From the NCBI GenBank assembly GCA_965150505.1, contig CBCTVZ010000121.1:1-6547 (forward strand): a DNA stretch of 6,547 bases, read 5' to 3'. Of this stretch, positions 4,805 through 6,547 are shown one piece after another; the stretch's first letter is position 1, and every line of letters begins with the position of its first letter. Source of the stretch: JAGZHZ01 sp965150505. GTDB lineage: Bacteria > Bacillota > Clostridia > Lachnospirales > Lachnospiraceae. The notes beneath the pieces were generated by a model. That model was not told the origin of the DNA. It saw nothing but the letters and a program-made list of their open reading frames with translations, and ran no database searches. A program made the translations under genes and the position numbers.

Positions 4805-6486
4805 TATCTTTCTTCTTTTAAAATTGGAATTAAAATCGTAATTTTTGTTCCTTTTTTTCTTGCGCTGTTTATATTTAAAATTGCATTTTTCCCATAAAAT
4901 GTCTCTAACATATAGCGGACATAGCGCAATCCTATTCCAGATCTCTTCTGTTTTTCTTCCATTCCAAGAGGCTGATTTAATTCTCTTAGTTTTTCTTTGC
5001 TTAATCCTTCACCGTAGTCACGCACAATAATGACCGCATAATTCTGATATGGATCTGAAAAAATCCAAAGTTCCAATTTACCAACCGTTCCAAGTCCATA
5101 TTGCAGTGCATTTTCGATCAATGGCTGAATTAACATTCGGATGGTAGGCGCATCCAGATAATCTCCTTCTTCCACTTCCATTCTCACTTCAAAATCGTAA
5201 CGCTGTTTTTGAATTTCAATATATTTTTTTGCAATCTCTACTTCTGTTCGCAGAGAACTGACAGTCTTTTCTTTTCCCAAATTATACGATAAAATTGCAG
5301 TCAGATTATGTACAAATTCTCTTATCTCTGTATTTCCTTCTCTTTGAGCCATCCATTGTACAGAATATAATGTATTTAATACAAAATGAGGATTAATTTG
5401 ATACATTAATTTTTCGATTTCAATTTTTTTGCGCAATTCCTCTTCCTTTTTCTCTTTTTCCTGAAGTTCTTTGATATCTTTACGCATGGTATTGATTCCA
5501 GCAAGTACCTGATGAAATTCTTCGATCTCTATATCATCCTTAATTCTCTCAAAATTTCCTTTTCCTGTCTCTTCAATCTCCTGTTTTAATTTTTGAATCG
5601 GTTTTACAATCATATGATAAATCGCAAGGACAATGCTGTAGAATATTGCAAAAGACACCGCCATGATAACTAGCATTCTCTCCTGCCATATGGTTGTCTC
5701 TTTGTTGTAGACAGAAAGTGGCACAGCAAGACCATAGTAAAATCCCATTTTACCTTTTGAGAGCAACACATGATTTCCATTTTGATCAAAGCTCTGCCAT
5801 TTCTCCTCTCCTGTCCATTTCTGCTCAATTTTCTCCCCTGTTTTAAAATCGTCTGATTCCGAAAAACAAATTTTCATATTTTCATCAATTTGTATCAGTT
5901 TATAATCCATCTCTCCAAAATTTTCTATTTGTTGTTCTACATAAATATCCAATACTTCTGTTCCAAAGTTCTGGCTTTCTTTCACTATAGAAATGAGATA
6001 ATTCTGTGAAGACTGTTTTTCACTTTTTTCTATGCAAGAAAAAGCTTGATCCCCTACACGCTTAATTATCTTATTGTGAGGTTTCTCTTCTGTTTTTTGA
6101 AAAGCCGTTCCACTTCCACATAAAATCATCCCACTTTCTTTTTCTTTATAATAAATTTCCTTTACATCCAAATTTGTGAATAAAATACCTGATATTTTTT
6201 CACTCAGGTTTTGATTTTTCACTTTCTTTTCATAGTTATCCTGTTCTTCTAAAAGCTCTCCCACTGCAGTTCCTATATTCCCCCCTGGTTCTAAGCTCTG
6301 CATAATATTCACCAAATTCAAATATCCTTGATCAAAATTTGCCATGATCTGGTGCAGTGAAAAACGCATCGAACTTTGAATCTGTTTTTTCTCTATCGAA
6401 TGAATAGCCGTAAAAGACACAAAACAACTTACTAAAATACACGCAATCGTACTGATCATGATAATCTGAAAAAGCTTTTTTTTCAC
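4804..6486 (-). CDS. membrane sensor histidine kinase (YesM/LytS-like, His_kinase plus HATPase_c)
   Basis: This 560-residue two-pass membrane kinase has a first membrane helix at about 5-28 and an extracellular sensor region at about 29-268. The second membrane helix at about 271-294 leads into a HAMP-like segment and coiled coil (to about 355). The His_kinase box YQINPHFVLNTLYS carries phospho-acceptor H367, with VL where most relatives have LY. The ATPase domain has N459 in LIQPLIENALQYG, the G1 box RDYGEG (489-494) and the G2 box SGIGL (516-520). All catalytic motifs are present. It should phosphorylate D55 of the regulator encoded 13 bases downstream. The GTG start overlaps the upstream stop as GTGA, and no good Shine-Dalgarno sequence is seen, which points to translational coupling. 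The same frame stays open to the window edge, so a longer N-terminus is formally possible. The long extracellular part suits sensing a ligand or a ligand-loaded binding protein. Confidence 0.93.
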   Translation of the reverse strand: MKKKLFQIIMISTIACILVSCFVSFTAIHSIEKKQIQSSMRFSLHQIMANFDQGYLNLVNIMQSLEPGGNIGTAVGELLEEQDNYEKKVKNQNLSEKISGILFTNLDVKEIYYKEKESGMILCGSGTAFQKTEEKPHNKIIKRVGDQAFSCIEKSEKQSSQNYLISIVKESQNFGTEVLDIYVEQQIENFGEMDYKLIQIDENMKICFSESDDFKTGEKIEQKWTGEEKWQSFDQNGNHVLLSKGKMGFYYGLAVPLSVYNKETTIWQERMLVIMAVSFAIFYSIVLAIYHMIVKPIQKLKQEIEETGKGNFERIKDDIEIEEFHQVLAGINTMRKDIKELQEKEKKEEELRKKIEIEKLMYQINPHFVLNTLYSVQWMAQREGNTEIREFVHNLTAILSYNLGKEKTVSSLRTEVEIAKKYIEIQKQRYDFEVRMEVEEGDYLDAPTIRMLIQPLIENALQYGLGTVGKLELWIFSDPYQNYAVIIVRDYGEGLSKEKLRELNQPLGMEEKQKRSGIGLRYVRYMLETFYGKNAILNINSARKKGTKITILIPILKEER

Positions 6487-6547
6487 GGATTTTCTTCTTT
6501 TTCGGTGTTTCCTTCTTTCCGTTTTGATCTGCCGAAGAAGTATCTGC
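6483..6547 (-). CDS. 3' end of an upstream gene in the same operon, identity unknown
   Basis: The last 20 codons of a minus-strand frame enter from beyond the window edge and end in TGA at 6483-6485, overlapping the kinase's GTG start as GTGA. The visible tail runs RYFFGRSKRKEGNTEKEENP: a short hydrophobic-aromatic start, then a charged, hydrophilic end. This could be the cytoplasmic tail of a membrane protein such as a sugar-transporter permease, but it is too short to assign. The stop-start overlap is the main reason to believe it. Confidence 0.5.
   Translation of the reverse strand, partial: RYFFGRSKRKEGNTEKEENP

Noticed and set aside
2928..5030. Several 60-100 codon plus-strand frames opposite the operon (for example 2928-3227, 3945-4163, 4187-4396, 4845-5030)
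   Set aside because: All lie antisense to genes with intact domains. They lack ribosome binding sites and are rich in Phe/Leu/Ser, as expected of antisense translation.
1..6547. CRISPR array, tRNA, rRNA or tandem repeats
   Set aside because: No regularly spaced direct repeats, cloverleaf-like sequence or rRNA-like tract was found by reading both strands.

Overview
The window is AT-rich, with A/T-ending codons, strong AGGAGG-type ribosome binding sites and some GTG and TTG starts. The gene content is a YesM-type sensor kinase, a YesN-type AraC response regulator, an LplA-like large solute-binding protein, a DUF2284 protein and an XRE/S24-type regulator. Together these suggest a low-GC anaerobic Firmicute, most likely a gut-type clostridium of the Lachnospiraceae kind. 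Nothing in the window fixes genus or species.

Layout, left to right. Positions 1-223 hold a near-perfect palindrome that resembles an IS200/IS605 terminal hairpin, embedded in a short leftward reading frame that leaves the window. Positions 224-799 (+) encode a cysteine-rich DUF2284 predicted metal-binding protein with a good ribosome binding site. Positions 800-1371 form a 572-base gap. On the minus strand it holds one well-supported 34-residue micro-gene (988-1092) and a weaker 31-residue frame ahead of it (1131-1226). It also holds face-to-face promoters and several short palindromes. Positions 1372-2097 (+) encode an XRE repressor-like protein whose C-terminal LexA/CI-type domain appears to have lost its catalytic serine. 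The layout of regulator, divergent promoters and opposing micro-ORFs looks like a small self-contained genetic switch of the kind found in prophages and integrative elements, but no other mobile-element genes are visible here.

Positions 2089-6547 form a compact minus-strand operon. It contains the 3' end of an unidentified gene, then a membrane sensor histidine kinase (GTG start overlapping the previous stop as GTGA), a response regulator (TTG start), and a membrane-anchored LplA-like solute-binding protein (ATGA overlap). It ends at a 20-bp hairpin. The natural reading is a signalling unit in which the kinase senses a sugar or oligosaccharide outside the cell, phosphorylates the AraC-type regulator, and so controls uptake or degradation genes. 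No transporter permease lies downstream of the binding protein, and that protein has a poor lipobox behind a full membrane segment. It may therefore be a ligand-sensing partner of the kinase, as in the XylFII-LytS-YesN three-component systems, rather than a transport component. That is inference.

The operon's last frame reads through the hairpin and overlaps the end of the convergent XRE gene by 9 bases, which is odd and noted below. I did not find clear evidence of a wholly new biological system. The best candidates for follow-up are the sensor triad, the serine-less S24-type regulator, and the divergent micro-ORFs next to it.
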